From Actinokineospora auranticolor (GTDB taxonomy: Bacteria > Actinomycetota > Actinomycetes > Mycobacteriales > Pseudonocardiaceae), in contig NZ_PTIX01000006.1 in assembly GCF_002934265.1 (NCBI RefSeq), positions 62,001 through 126,000 of the forward strand: DNA of 64,000 bases. The letters run 5' to 3'. Position numbers and translations under genes: made by a program. Shown here one piece after another: positions 43,901-52,686 of this stretch. Numbering within the stretch: position 1 is the first letter of the stretch; each line of letters begins with the position of its first letter. The notes below the pieces were generated by a model that was not told the origin of the DNA, made no database searches, and saw only the letters and a program-made list of their open reading frames with translations.

Positions 43901-44122
43901 GCTGTCGTTATCGAGCGCCCCAACGGCAACCGCTACATGGTCTTCGAAACGAAGGGCTCGATCGATCCCGAGCTGCTGCGCCCGGCAGAGAAGGGCAAGG
44001 TCTACGCGGCCGAGTGCCACTTCAGCGCAATCGAGATCGCCCTCGACTTCGACGATCTGCACTATGCCAAGGTCGACAGCATGGATACGGCTGACGGCGT
44101 GATCGATGAGACTTACACATAA
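40940..44122 (+). CDS. Type III R-M restriction subunit (Res), DEAD-box helicase-nuclease
   Basis: The 1060-residue protein has FTIEMETGTGKTYVYLRTIH (motif I, residues 100-107), RPMVIVDEPQSVYG (motif II, DEPQ at 224), VLRYSATHPRH (motif III), FTHSALQEGWDNPNVFQI and WRRQSIGRGLRICID (motif VI). It ends with a PD-(D/E)xK-like nuclease, DYNPDWAVVIERPNGNRYMV then FETKGS (about 983-1006). The ATG at 40940 has GAGG upstream that overlaps the Mod stop. All motifs are intact, so the restriction enzyme is probably active. Type III enzymes need Mod to find a target and cut after translocation. Confidence 0.95.
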   Translation: MKFTFEANLDYQRAAINAVTDLFRGQDSLTGQFTVQARKISDVPALPGLDEAESGEGTLGIGNRLRLHTDVILANLHMVQDRAGLAHDEQLTSLNFTIEMETGTGKTYVYLRTIHELHKLYGFTKFVVVVPSVAISEGVTTSIALLHEHFEALYPGQRLSSFRLDGGNLSRVRSFATSSGIEVLITTAAAVNKATNKVHQQVEDLGFEIPMDLIRATRPMVIVDEPQSVYGDDGNPRKAKGAGRVAIEGRAPSRDDNTVGRQSLAKGMHATAVLRYSATHPRHDKANLVYRLDAIAAYEQALVKQIEVDSLVTEANGTAPYVRLLQTKRTASALKARLELDVEVGSQIKRKAVDVPVGANLEDVTGRARYRHLTLDAISVVPGAESVRFGDLVELRVHDAVGAEITVDERARQMIAQTIRQHLRKEQEFAVAGRAIKVLSLLFVDSVAKYRVYDDNGDAQPGEYAQVFEEEYAKVSAEPEFRSLLGGDPADAVAARAHQGYFSIDRSKGRSERLVDTSETNDRGRQQASLAYEQIMKDKVGLTTPGSPIRFVFTHSALQEGWDNPNVFQICVLRTMGTERWRRQSIGRGLRICIDGSGKRVPGFDVNRLTVIANESYEEFAEQLQRELADDLGIEFGRVTIDGFARLTHKPTPGAQPVPVGDEIARALFNALVAARYVTPSGKGVAKVEDSLREAVAGDTEELRALVAAAVPGVTARYVVQRLIKRLVKPIDIRKAGDRVSVPVVGERLESPEFQALWERIKHRTQFRVSVEESGLQAAIVSALRALPPVPDRKGVWETTVVNDIDQGGLRSTTMRTERIDVAYADRDDLPDILSVLADRTQLTRRTLAQALTESGTLAQFRKNPQVYVDHATQVINSAKEQLLVAGLRYELVDATRPEAARQHPLSIFAEADLTGYTGPNGNVVTGDDGELISFDTKSPYKYIVVDSAVERAFAMALKQRTDVRTFVKLPAAFTIPTPLGDYNPDWAVVIERPNGNRYMVFETKGSIDPELLRPAEKGKVYAAECHFSAIEIALDFDDLHYAKVDSMDTADGVIDETYT

Positions 44123-44543
44123 CAGGCGTCAACATCGAATCGCTCAGGGCAACCGCCACCTTTGGTCCAGGAGTCAACGTCTCCGTCCAGCAACACGGTG
44201 AAGCGACGCGTGTACGATCTAGTTGGCACAGGGATGCAGGGCAAGGCAGCCGAACGAGCCACCCGCGCGAGCCAGGACAAGCCCCGGACCTGGCACGATC
44301 ACAATGAAGAATGGTGTCGACTCATCACCGTCACAGGGAGCCGACTGGTCGCCATCGACCTCAACGAACTAGACCAGGATCACTACGTAGTCGCCGACCG
44401 AAACAACTAACCGACCAACCGGGATCTCAACAGGTCCACACTGAACACCCCTGGTTAGTGGATAGCCGACAACTTCACCCACGCTCGCGCGAACGCCACC
44501 GCGCAACTGCTCCTCGACGCCAACGACACGCCGAGCAGACCCG
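44123..44543. other. 421-bp region after res, mostly non-coding
   Basis: Visibly less GC-rich than its neighbours. One 82-codon frame at 44162-44410 (MVQESTSPSSNTVKRRVYDL, later WHDHNEEWCRLITVTGSRLV) is possible but has no ribosome site and no recognised family; I rate it below a gene call. The remainder may be a trace of a longer recombinase reading into the C-terminal fragment that begins at 44544. It lies between Res and the island edge. Confidence 0.5.
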
Positions 44544-44801
44544 ATGGCCTTGGTCGAGGTCACCAGCCAAGCCCAGGCCGAACGAGCCGCCGCACAGGCG
44601 GAGTTGGAGCAGGCGCCGGGGACGGCGTCCGCCGCGGAGCTGTACGCCATGATCGATTCGCTGGGTGACGTGCAGGACATAGTGAACAGCGGGGACACCG
44701 ACCGGCTGGCCGCGCTGTATGCCGAGATCGGGCTGGAAGTCCTGTACCAGGAAGCAGAAGAGGCCGTCTACGTGACGGCCTCTCCACGGGTGAATAGTGT
44801 G
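44544..44801 (+). pseudogene. C-terminal remnant of a serine recombinase
   Basis: From 44544 the frame reads MALVEVTSQAQAERAAAQAE, then ELYAMIDSLGDVQDIVNSGD TDRLAALYAEIGLEVLYQ and VYVTASPRVNSVCPRG, where tRNA sequence takes over. LYAMIDSLGDV, DRLxxLYxxI/LxLxY and the final RVxSVxxRG match the tail of large serine recombinases in actinobacteria. The catalytic and DNA-binding parts are missing upstream. The ending merges into tRNA-Leu, as expected where the attachment site lies at the 3' end of the recombinase gene. This is a relic, so the island is probably no longer mobile by itself. Confidence 0.7.
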
Positions 44802-44885
44802 TGTCCGAGGGGGGACTTGAACCCCCACGCCCGCTAAGGGCACTAGCACCTCAAGCTAGCGCGTCTGCCATTCCGCCACCCGGAC
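44802..44885 (-). tRNA. tRNA-Leu (anticodon GAG)
   Basis: The 84-nt minus-strand sequence folds as a class II tRNA. The acceptor stem GTCCGGG pairs with CTCGGAC (with one G-T), the discriminator is A, and the D-arm is TGGCGGAATGGCAGACGC. The anticodon stem CTAGC/GCTAG encloses the loop TTGAGGT, so the anticodon is GAG, reading CUC/CUU leucine codons. A long variable arm (GTGCCCTTAGCGGGCGT) and a T-arm with GGGGGTTCAAGTCCCCC are present. CCA is not encoded. Its 3' end abuts the recombinase remnant. Confidence 0.97.
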
Positions 44886-44904
44886 TTGGTGTGTTGGGGA
44901 CATA

Positions 44905-45732
44905 CTACTGCCACTCGCTCACGTGTACGTCATCACCCACCCTCAGGGTGCCTGGGGTGAGGATGGCGAGCTTGGCGCCGAAGGTTACGCCTGGGCGGGT
45001 GGGGTGGCGGCGGTACGTGGCGAGGGTTCGGGTGGGTTCGGGGCCCGTCTTGGCGCCGGTTCGCTGGTCGACCGTGGGCACCGCGCACCGAACCGCTTGG
45101 GTTGAGAAGCCTAGGGTGGTTGTGCCGATGGTCAGGGTGTGGACTCGGTCTTCGGTGTATGGGTCTGGCCAGCCGGTGACCTCGATGTTGGCGCGGAAGC
45201 GGTCCATCGGGATCGGTGTGGCTCCCGCGGTCTCGATGCGGGTGTTGAGGTCGGCCAAGGAGGAGTCCGACGTCATCAGGATGGCGTGGGCGTCGCCGAA
45301 GCCGACCTTGCCGGGGTGGGTGCCCCAGCCCTCCCGGTCGTGGTTCGGCGGGACGCGGACCAGTCGGACGTCTCGGTTGAGGGTTGTGGAGCACCACTTG
45401 GCCGCCGGGTCGCCTTGGTCTACGGCGGGGCCGAACCAGCGGTTGAAAAGGCTCACTTCGCGCTCGGGGCCGGTGTGGGTCAGGTCCAGTTCGAACTCGT
45501 CGGTGTTGGGGGCGGTCAGGGTCAGGCGGTTGTTCGACAGGGCTGCTTGGACGGCGGCCATGGCGGGGAGTTTGCGTTGGCTGACGAAGCTGCCGTCCGA
45601 GGCCTCTACGACCATCAGGAGGCGGTCGTCCAGCAGGCCGGTCTCGGTGGTCTCCGCGGTGGTTACCGGGACGCCCGAGAAGCCCTTGACCGGGTAATAC
45701 GTGAGTGCCGAGACCGTTGCCACGACACCCAC
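44905..45732 (-). CDS. MOSC domain-containing protein
   Basis: The 275-residue protein has the MOSC N-terminal beta-barrel (VSALTYYPVKGFSGVPVTTA) and the MOSC domain proper (about 125-265, with DAHAILMTSDSSLADLN, DRFRANIEVTG and CAVPTVDQRTGAK). The conserved Cys in RCAVPTVD is in the position of the cysteine that, in molybdenum-cofactor sulfurases and mARC-like proteins, binds the metal or sulfur. It probably handles a molybdopterin cofactor or its sulfur ligand, or reduces N-hydroxylated compounds. The start GTG is provisional; a second GTG lies at 45723. It is followed by the ABC transporter in opposite reading order on the same strand after nine bases. Confidence 0.88.
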   Translation of the reverse strand: MGVVATVSALTYYPVKGFSGVPVTTAETTETGLLDDRLLMVVEASDGSFVSQRKLPAMAAVQAALSNNRLTLTAPNTDEFELDLTHTGPEREVSLFNRWFGPAVDQGDPAAKWCSTTLNRDVRLVRVPPNHDREGWGTHPGKVGFGDAHAILMTSDSSLADLNTRIETAGATPIPMDRFRANIEVTGWPDPYTEDRVHTLTIGTTTLGFSTQAVRCAVPTVDQRTGAKTGPEPTRTLATYRRHPTRPGVTFGAKLAILTPGTLRVGDDVHVSEWQ

Positions 45733-45741
45733 GCTACCCGT

Positions 45742-46479
45742 TCACAGCACCTGTGAGAGGAAGCTCCGGAGTCTGGGACTCGTGGGGGAGTCGAACACGG
45801 CGGCGGGCGGCCCCGCCGCCACGACCCGGCCCTGGTCCATAAAGGCCACTTGGTCGGCGACCGAACGGGCGAAACCCATCTCGTGGGTGACGACGACCAT
45901 GGTCATCCCGCCCGCGGACAGGTCGGTCATGAGGCCCAGGACGCCCTTCACCAGCTCCGGGTCCAGTGCGCTGGTCGCCTCGTCGAACAGCATCAGCTCC
46001 GGGCCCATGGCCAGGGCGCGGGCGATCGCCACGCGTTGGCGTTGGCCGCCGGAGAGGGCGGAGGGGCGGTACGGGGCCTTGTCCGCCAGGCCGACGTCGG
46101 TCAGGTGGCGCAGGGCGCGTTCGCGGGCCTCCTCTTTGGACAGCCCCAGCACGGAGCGCAGGGGGAGTACGAGGTTGTCCAGCACCGTGCGGTGGGCGAA
46201 GAGGTTGAAGTGCTGGAACACCATCCCGATCCGCCTGCGCAGCCGGTTCGGGTCGGTGCCGATGACGCTGACGCCGTCGAGGAGGACGTCGCCGCTCGCC
46301 GGGCGGTCCAGTTGGTTGATCGCGCGCAGCAGGGTCGACTTGCCCGACCCGGACGGTCCGATGACGCACGTCGTGCTGCCTCTGGGCACCTCGAGATCCA
46401 CCCCGCGCAGCACCTCCAGGGTGCCGAACGACAGGTGCAGGTCAGCCACGCGCAGGCTCGAGCTCGGCAAGGGTGTCAC
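45742..46479 (-). CDS. Polar amino-acid ABC transporter, ATP-binding subunit
   Basis: A 245-residue ATPase: Walker A GPSGSGKSTLL, Q-loop MVFQHFNLF, signature ALSGGQRQRVAIARAL, Walker B LMLFDEATSALD and H-loop VVVTHEM. The sequence fits the GlnQ/HisP branch for polar amino acids. It overlaps the end of the permease gene. GTG 46479 or GTG 46449 are both possible starts; the former overlaps the permease by 38 bases. It is last in an SBP-permease-ATPase operon and cannot be assigned to one amino acid from sequence. Confidence 0.92.
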   Translation of the reverse strand: MTPLPSSSLRVADLHLSFGTLEVLRGVDLEVPRGSTTCVIGPSGSGKSTLLRAINQLDRPASGDVLLDGVSVIGTDPNRLRRRIGMVFQHFNLFAHRTVLDNLVLPLRSVLGLSKEEARERALRHLTDVGLADKAPYRPSALSGGQRQRVAIARALAMGPELMLFDEATSALDPELVKGVLGLMTDLSAGGMTMVVVTHEMGFARSVADQVAFMDQGRVVAAGPPAAVFDSPTSPRLRSFLSQVL

Positions 46480-47185
46480 CTCCCCGCACCGGGCGGCCCT
46501 CACGCAGCCGCCGGTCGACGAAGTTCACCAGGTGCGTGAGCGGCACGGTGATCGCCAGGTACACCAACCCCGCCGCCACCAGCGGCGACAGGTTGCCCGT
46601 GTTGGCCGCGACGTCCTGCCCGATGCGGAACAGCTCCCGCTGCGAGGCCAGCAGCCCCAGGAAGTAGACCAGGCTGGAGTCCTTGACCAGCGCGATGAAC
46701 TGGTTCACCAGCGCGGGCAGCACCCGCCGCACGCCCTGGGGGACGATGACCTTGGCCATGGTCGCGGTGTGCGTCATGCCCAGCGCCCGCGCCGCCTCCG
46801 ACTGTCCTTTGTCGACGCTCTGGATGCCCGACCGGAAGATCTCGCCGACATAGGCCGACGCGATCAGGCTCAGCGCCAGGATGCCCAGCGGGTACGGGTT
46901 CGTGCCGACCAGCGGCCTGGCCACGACCGCGAGGCCCTGCCCGACAAGCAGGATCGTCACGATCGCGGGCAGGCCGCGGAACACGTCGGTGTACACCCGT
47001 GCGGGCCAGCGCAGCCAGCGCCGGTGCGACAGCCCCATCAGCGCCAGCCCGAGCCCCAGGGCCGTGCCCAGCACCGCCGAGCACCCCGCCAGGATCAGCG
47101 TGTTGGCCAAGCCGGTGCCGAGCAGGTCGGGGAGGACCTCGGCGATGTAGTCCCAGTTGAGGAAGGTGTCGAGCAGGTCCGACAT
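46442..47185 (-). CDS. Polar amino-acid ABC transporter, permease subunit
   Basis: The 247-residue protein has five or so membrane segments (TGLANTLILAGCSAVLGTAL GLGLALMG; DVFRGLPAIVTILLVGQGL; LGILALSLIASAYVGEIFRS; LVAAGLVYLAITVPLTHLVNF). The EAA loop SEAARALGMTHTATMAKVIV PQ is the ATPase contact. It belongs to the HisM/GlnP family. ATG 47185 overlaps the binding-protein stop (TGATG). A longer in-frame reading upstream would enter the binding-protein gene and is rejected. One permease is visible, so it likely works as a homodimer. Confidence 0.93.
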   Translation of the reverse strand: MSDLLDTFLNWDYIAEVLPDLLGTGLANTLILAGCSAVLGTALGLGLALMGLSHRRWLRWPARVYTDVFRGLPAIVTILLVGQGLAVVARPLVGTNPYPLGILALSLIASAYVGEIFRSGIQSVDKGQSEAARALGMTHTATMAKVIVPQGVRRVLPALVNQFIALVKDSSLVYFLGLLASQRELFRIGQDVAANTGNLSPLVAAGLVYLAITVPLTHLVNFVDRRLREGRPVRGGDTLAELEPARG

Positions 47186-47985
47186 CAGGGCTTGAACTGG
47201 GACGGCGCGGGCACGCTCGGGATGAACTTGTCGTGCAGCCGCAGCCAGGTGCCGTCCGCGATCGCCGCGCGCAGGCCGTCGTTGAGCTTGGCGCGCAGCT
47301 CGTCGTTGCCCTTGCGCACCGCGAAGCCGTGCGGCAGGTCCTTGGCCTCGATGGTCGCGGTGACCGCCAGCGCCGGGTCGTCCTTGGCGTACTTCTCCGC
47401 GATGGTCAGGTCGACCACCCACGCGTCGACGTTGCCGTTGCGCAGACCCGCGATCGCCGCGTCGTAGCTGGGGAAGCGCACGATCTGCGCGCCGGGCACG
47501 GTGGCGCCCAGGTACTTGTCGCCGACCGTGGCCTGGATCACCGCGACCCGTTTGCCGTCGAGGAGCTGCGCGTCGGTGATGGACTTGTCCTTGCTCAGGA
47601 CGCTGACGTACTCGTAGTTGTACGGGTGGCTGAAGTCGACGGTCTTGCGCCGCTCGTCGGTCTGCGCGATCGCCGACGAGCCCGCGTCGAACGTGCGGTT
47701 GGCGACCTGGCCGAGCAGCGCGGAGAAGTCGGTGCCGACGAACTCGACCTTGTACCCGGCCTTCTCCGCGACGACCTTGAACAGCTCGTTGTCGAACCCG
47801 GTGTAGACGCCGTTCTCCTGGTAGACGTTCGGCGGCGCGTCACCGAGGGTGCCGACCCGCAGCACCTGGGGGCCACCCGAACCGGCGGCGGCGTCCCCGG
47901 AGGACGAGCCGCACGCGGTCAGCGCGGTTGTGGCGGCGATACCGGCAACAGCGAGCGCGACTACGCGCAGCAAAGAAGTCCGCAT
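47185..47985 (-). CDS. Polar amino-acid ABC transporter, substrate-binding lipoprotein
   Basis: A 266-residue lipoprotein. MRTSLLRVVALAVAGIAATT then ALTAC gives a signal peptide with the lipidated Cys at residue 25. The family-3 binding domain shows VGTLGDAPPNVYQENGVYTG FDNELF, RTFDAGSSAIAQTDERRKTV DFSHPY and DAAIAGLRNGNVDAWVVDL. The TDERRKTVDFSHPY block is diagnostic for glutamate/glutamine/histidine-type SBPs. It starts the SBP-permease-ATPase operon. About 160 bp upstream lie no recognised riboswitch; an 11-bp long-range inverted repeat is present but weak. Confidence 0.93.
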   Translation of the reverse strand: MRTSLLRVVALAVAGIAATTALTACGSSSGDAAAGSGGPQVLRVGTLGDAPPNVYQENGVYTGFDNELFKVVAEKAGYKVEFVGTDFSALLGQVANRTFDAGSSAIAQTDERRKTVDFSHPYNYEYVSVLSKDKSITDAQLLDGKRVAVIQATVGDKYLGATVPGAQIVRFPSYDAAIAGLRNGNVDAWVVDLTIAEKYAKDDPALAVTATIEAKDLPHGFAVRKGNDELRAKLNDGLRAAIADGTWLRLHDKFIPSVPAPSQFKP

Positions 47986-48146
47986 CGGTCTTTCCGTGGT
48001 TCATGTGCTTGTCGCACAACGAATCACGCGGATCGCACCCGGTCCGGGTCACCCGCGTTCGTCACCGACGGTATGCAGCCACGGCCCTTGAACGCCAAGA
48101 CGTTCCGGATCTCTCACATACCGAGACCCGGAACCCGTGACCCGGA

Positions 48147-49586
48147 CTACAGAATCGCGCCCGGCGCGTACCCGGACGCCTCCGGAAAGCGCGTCAGCAC
48201 CGCCTCGACCCGCCGCACGACCTCGGCGACCTGCGCGCCCGCCACCCCGGTGAACGGCAGCCGGTCGGCCAGCAGCGCGTCCAGACCCGCGCGGTCCAGC
48301 GGGATGCGGTCGTCAGCGGCGAGCCGGTCCAGCAGGTCGTTGCGCTCGGCGCCCTGCTCGCGCATGGCCAGCGCGACCGCGACCGCGTGCTCCTTGATCG
48401 CCTGGTGCGCGGTCTCCCGGCCGACGCCCGCCTGCACCGAGGCCATCAACACCTTGGTGGTGGCCAAGAACGGCAGGTACCGGTCGAGTTCGCGGCCGAT
48501 CACCGCCGGGTAGGCGCCGAACTCGTCGAGCACGGTGAGGAACGTCTCAAGTAGACCGTCGAGGGCGAAGAACGCGTCCGGCAGGGCGACCCGGCGCACG
48601 ACCGAGCACGACACGTCGCCCTCGTTCCACTGGTCACCGGCCAGCTCGCCCGCCATCGACGCGTAGCCGCGCAGGATCACCGCGAGGCCGTTGACCCGCT
48701 CGCAGGAGCGCGTGTTCATCTTGTGCGGCATGGCCGACGAGCCGACCTGGCCCGGCTTGAAGCCCTCGGTGACCAGCTCGTGCCCGGCCATCAGCCGGAT
48801 CGTCTTGGCCAGGCTCGACGGCCCGGCGGCGAGCTGCACGAGCGCGGTCAGCACGTCGTAGTCCAGCGACCGCGGGTAGACCTGACCGACGCTGACGAAC
48901 CGCGCGTCGAAGCCCAGGTGCTCGGCGACCTCGTGCTCCAGCTCGGCCAGCTTGTCCTGGTCGCCGCCGAGCAGGTCGAGCATGTCCTGGGCGGTGCCGA
49001 CCGGCCCCTTGACCCCACGCAGCGGGTAGCGGGTGATCAGCTCGTCGAGCCGGGTGAAGGCGACGAGCAGCTCGTCCGCGGCGGTGGCGAAGCGCTTGCC
49101 GAGCGTGGTGGCCTGCGCGGCGACGTTGTGCGAGCGGCCGGTGAGCACCAGGTCGGCGTGTTCGGCGGCGAGCCGGGCCAGTCGGGCCAGCACCGCGGCG
49201 ACCCGGCCGCGCACCAGCTCCAGCGACCGGCGGACCTGCACCTGCTCGACGTTCTCGGTGAGGTCGCGCGAGGTCATGCCCTTGTGCACGTGCTCGTGGC
49301 CCGCCTGGGCGTTGAACTCCTCGATGCGCGCCTTCACGTCGTGCCGGGTGACGCGTTCGCGGGCGGCGATGCTGCCCAGGTCGACCTCCGGCAGCACCCG
49401 CCGGTAGTCCTCGACGACGCCCGGCGGGACGTCGATGCCGAGCCGGGCCTGGGCGGTGAGCACGGCGAGCCACAGCTCGCGCTCCATCCGGACCTTCTCC
49501 TCCGGCGACCACAGCGCGGCCAGCTCGGTCGAGGCGTAGCGTCCGGCGAGGACGTTGGGGATGGCGGGCTTCTGCGCTGCGGTCAC
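48147..49586 (-). CDS. purB: Adenylosuccinate lyase
   Basis: PurB cleaves SAICAR to AICAR and adenylosuccinate to AMP. The 479-residue protein has HEHVHKGMTSRDLTENVEQV, TGRSHNVAAQATTLGKRFA (catalytic His) and the fumarase/ASL signature GSSAMPHKMNTRSCERVNG with the catalytic Ser in its flexible loop. Its stop is at the ATCCTGTAG end near 48147. The GTG start lies 11 bases after the TetR stop, so the two genes are probably cotranscribed. The gene is intact and separate from purC and purSQL. Confidence 0.97.
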   Translation of the reverse strand: MTAAQKPAIPNVLAGRYASTELAALWSPEEKVRMERELWLAVLTAQARLGIDVPPGVVEDYRRVLPEVDLGSIAARERVTRHDVKARIEEFNAQAGHEHVHKGMTSRDLTENVEQVQVRRSLELVRGRVAAVLARLARLAAEHADLVLTGRSHNVAAQATTLGKRFATAADELLVAFTRLDELITRYPLRGVKGPVGTAQDMLDLLGGDQDKLAELEHEVAEHLGFDARFVSVGQVYPRSLDYDVLTALVQLAAGPSSLAKTIRLMAGHELVTEGFKPGQVGSSAMPHKMNTRSCERVNGLAVILRGYASMAGELAGDQWNEGDVSCSVVRRVALPDAFFALDGLLETFLTVLDEFGAYPAVIGRELDRYLPFLATTKVLMASVQAGVGRETAHQAIKEHAVAVALAMREQGAERNDLLDRLAADDRIPLDRAGLDALLADRLPFTGVAGAQVAEVVRRVEAVLTRFPEASGYAPGAIL

Positions 49587-49597
49587 GTCTGACCAGC

Positions 49598-50188
49598 TTA
49601 CCGGCGCCTGCCCAGCACCTCGCGCAGCATCCGCCGAGCCGCGGCGCGGGGATCCGGGTAGACCTCGATGAGCGCGTTGACCACCGAGCCGTCGACCAGC
49701 GCGATGACCTCCTCGAGCTCGGCGGCGTCGATCTCGGCGCCCGCCCGGGTGAACGTCTCGTGCAGCAGCCCGCGCAGCTCGCCGCCCAGTTCCAGCATCA
49801 GCGGGCGCAGGTAGGGGCGGCGGCCGGTGGCGACCAGCCGCTCGTAGCGCAGCAGCACGGCCTCGGCGTCGTTGGTGTCGGCCGGGCCGAGCAGCTGGTC
49901 GAGCACCAGCTCGACCAGCTTCTCCAGGTCGCGCGGCGGCTCGGTCAACCCGTCGAGCACCGCCCGGCCCTGGGCCAGCTCGGAGCGGCCCAGGAACTCC
50001 AGCGCGGCGGCGATCAGCTCGTCGAGGGACTCGAAGTAGTACGTGGTCGACGCCAGCGGCAGGCTCGCCCGCTCGGCAACCGCGCGGTGCCGGACGGCCT
50101 CGAACCCGCCCTCGACGAGCAGGTGCGCCGCCGCCTCGACGAGCGCTTGCCTGCGGCGCTCGCCCTTGGGCGTCGTGGCGGTTGTCAT
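49598..50188 (-). CDS. TetR-family regulator upstream of purB
   Basis: The 196-residue protein has an N-terminal TetR helix-turn-helix (RRRQALVEAAAHLLVEGGFE then HRAVAERASLPLASTTYYFE) and an all-helical ligand-binding C-terminus (LEKLVELVLDQLLG, HETFTRAGAEIDAAELEEVI). It lies 11 bases upstream of purB in the same orientation. Ligand and targets cannot be read from sequence; purB is one candidate because of the spacing. It is separated from the sigma-factor operon by 40 bases. Confidence 0.9.
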   Translation of the reverse strand: MTTATTPKGERRRQALVEAAAHLLVEGGFEAVRHRAVAERASLPLASTTYYFESLDELIAAALEFLGRSELAQGRAVLDGLTEPPRDLEKLVELVLDQLLGPADTNDAEAVLLRYERLVATGRRPYLRPLMLELGGELRGLLHETFTRAGAEIDAAELEEVIALVDGSVVNALIEVYPDPRAAARRMLREVLGRRR

Positions 50189-50228
50189 GCCCGGAATTGT
50201 GCCGTCCCCGAGATCCGCGCGGGGCGGG

Positions 50229-50984
50229 TCAGTACCGGGGGAGCAGCTTTTCGCCGATGGCGCGCAGGCCGTCCGCGTCCAGCGGGGGCGCGGCCGAGCC
50301 GGATACCCCTTCGGAGACCAGCACGACCAGCGCGCCGGACTTGGCGCGACCGGCGTAGCGGTCGCCGGGGCGGTCGGCGCCCGGCTGGAACGCGAGCTTG
50401 GTGTCCGGCGGCACGACCATGATCGACAGCAGCCCGCGGCGGGGGCCCTCCGCCACCTCGACGGCGGCGGACTTGGCGCCTGCCAGGCACTTCACCGGGG
50501 AATCGCGCACCGCGCCGCGGTTCACGGCGGACGGGAGCTCGCCCGCGAGGGCAGCAGCGAGCCCACCGTCCGCCGATCCGCACCCACCAGGGGTGCTGTC
50601 GGCAGTAGTGCCGACTACTCCGCCTTCCGAGCCCCCCTGCTTGGGCGTCGGCTGCGGAGAGCCACTTTCGGGAACCGCGATGCGCGGACCGTCGGGAGTT
50701 ACCTCGTTCGGCGCAAACGGGGTGTTACTGTCCGGAGCCACCTGAGGGGCGACCGCTGCCGAATCGTTATCGGATACGCCGGTCGTCGACCCGGAGAACA
50801 GCGTCATGCTGACCGTCACACCGGCGACCAGCACGGCGAAGCCCAGCGCCGACCCGGCGAGCACGCCGTTGCGCCTGCGGGTCAGCCTGGCCGACTCGTC
50901 GGACACGTCGCCCGCGTCGAACGAGGGCGGCGGCACGTCGCGGACCGCGTTGTTGAACAGCTCCGAGATCTTGCGCTCGTCCAT
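50229..50984 (-). CDS. Membrane protein downstream of SigE-family sigma factor (anti-sigma-like)
   Basis: The 251-residue product has a cytoplasmic N-terminal helix (MDERKISELFNNAVRDVPPP), one membrane segment (about 39-64, NGVLAGSALGFAVLVAGVTV) and an extracellular Ser/Thr/Pro/Gly-rich part ending in a compact Cys-containing domain (KCLAGAKSAAVEVA then LSIMVVPPDTKLAFQ). This is the usual build of the membrane partner that holds an ECF-type sigma factor. No zinc HxxxCxxC motif is seen. It starts 17 bases after the sigma gene, so they are coexpressed. Confidence 0.8.
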   Translation of the reverse strand: MDERKISELFNNAVRDVPPPSFDAGDVSDESARLTRRRNGVLAGSALGFAVLVAGVTVSMTLFSGSTTGVSDNDSAAVAPQVAPDSNTPFAPNEVTPDGPRIAVPESGSPQPTPKQGGSEGGVVGTTADSTPGGCGSADGGLAAALAGELPSAVNRGAVRDSPVKCLAGAKSAAVEVAEGPRRGLLSIMVVPPDTKLAFQPGADRPGDRYAGRAKSGALVVLVSEGVSGSAAPPLDADGLRAIGEKLLPRY

Positions 50985-51001
50985 CTACCTCCACCTCCCC
51001 G

Positions 51002-51520
51002 TCACGAACTCGACCTGAGGTCGCCCACCGCGTCACCCAGCACGTCCCGCAGCGCGGTGAGACCGCGCGCGGTCTGACTCTTCACGGTGCCCTCCGAACA
51101 CCCGAGCGCCTGGGCGGTCCCCGCGACGTCGAGCCCTTCGAGGAACCGCAGGACGAGCACGGCCCGCTGCCGCGGTGGCACCCGGGCCAGCCCGTCGAGC
51201 AGCGCCGACCGGGTCGCCACCACCTCACCGACCTCGGCGTTGGAGGCCGCCACCTCCGGCACCGCGTCCACGTGCCGCTCCCGCCGCCACGGCCTGCGGG
51301 TCTCGTCGATCATCGCCCGCACCACCGACCTGCGGACGTAGGCGTCCAGGGCCCCGCGGTCCCGGATCTTGCGCCACCGGCGGTGCAACGCGACGAACGC
51401 CGTTTGGGCGAGGTCGTCCGCCCGGTGCCAGTCGCCGCAGAGCATGTACGCGGTTCTGCGCACGGCTTCCAGCCGGGCAGCGAAGTACTCCGCGAACTCC
51501 TGCTCCTCGCGTTGCTCCAC
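51002..51520 (-). CDS. SigE-family ECF RNA polymerase sigma factor
   Basis: The 172-residue product contains sigma region 2 (YFAARLEAVRRTAYMLCGDW HRADDLAQTAFVALHRRW) and region 4 (VPPRQRAVLVLRFLEGLDVA then LGCSEGTVKSQTARGLTALR). It corresponds to the SigE family of actinobacteria. GTG 51520 with GGAGAG nine bases upstream is taken as the start; an upstream ATG frame includes non-coding residues. It precedes its presumed anti-sigma gene. The inducing signal is unknown. Confidence 0.92.
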   Translation of the reverse strand: MEQREEQEFAEYFAARLEAVRRTAYMLCGDWHRADDLAQTAFVALHRRWRKIRDRGALDAYVRRSVVRAMIDETRRPWRRERHVDAVPEVAASNAEVGEVVATRSALLDGLARVPPRQRAVLVLRFLEGLDVAGTAQALGCSEGTVKSQTARGLTALRDVLGDAVGDLRSSS

Positions 51521-51654
51521 GCGGACGCTCTCCGCTCGTCTTGTCTTCGGGTAAGGGACGGACGTGCCCCGCACTACGGTTGCACGGGACCCGACAGAGA
51601 TGTACGCCACCCCCGCCGTCGGCCGAATGGTCGAAGCTGTGGTGTGATCGGATC

Positions 51655-52657
<1,003 letters not shown>

Positions 52658-52686
<29 letters not shown>

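Noticed and set aside
34942..44122. Naming the helicase-methylase-Res operon DISARM
   Set aside because: No DUF1998 (drmB-like) or PLD (drmC-like) gene is present, and Mod/Res follow type III order.
44162..44410. 82-codon ORF between res and the recombinase remnant
   Set aside because: No ribosome site, no recognised similarity and weak codon structure; it stays inside a region described as mostly non-coding.
48043..48147. Long-range inverted repeat (GTCCGGGTCAC, 84 bases apart) upstream of the ABC transporter as a riboswitch
   Set aside because: Only 11 bp with a long loop, overlaps the purB stop, and no riboswitch consensus is recognisable.
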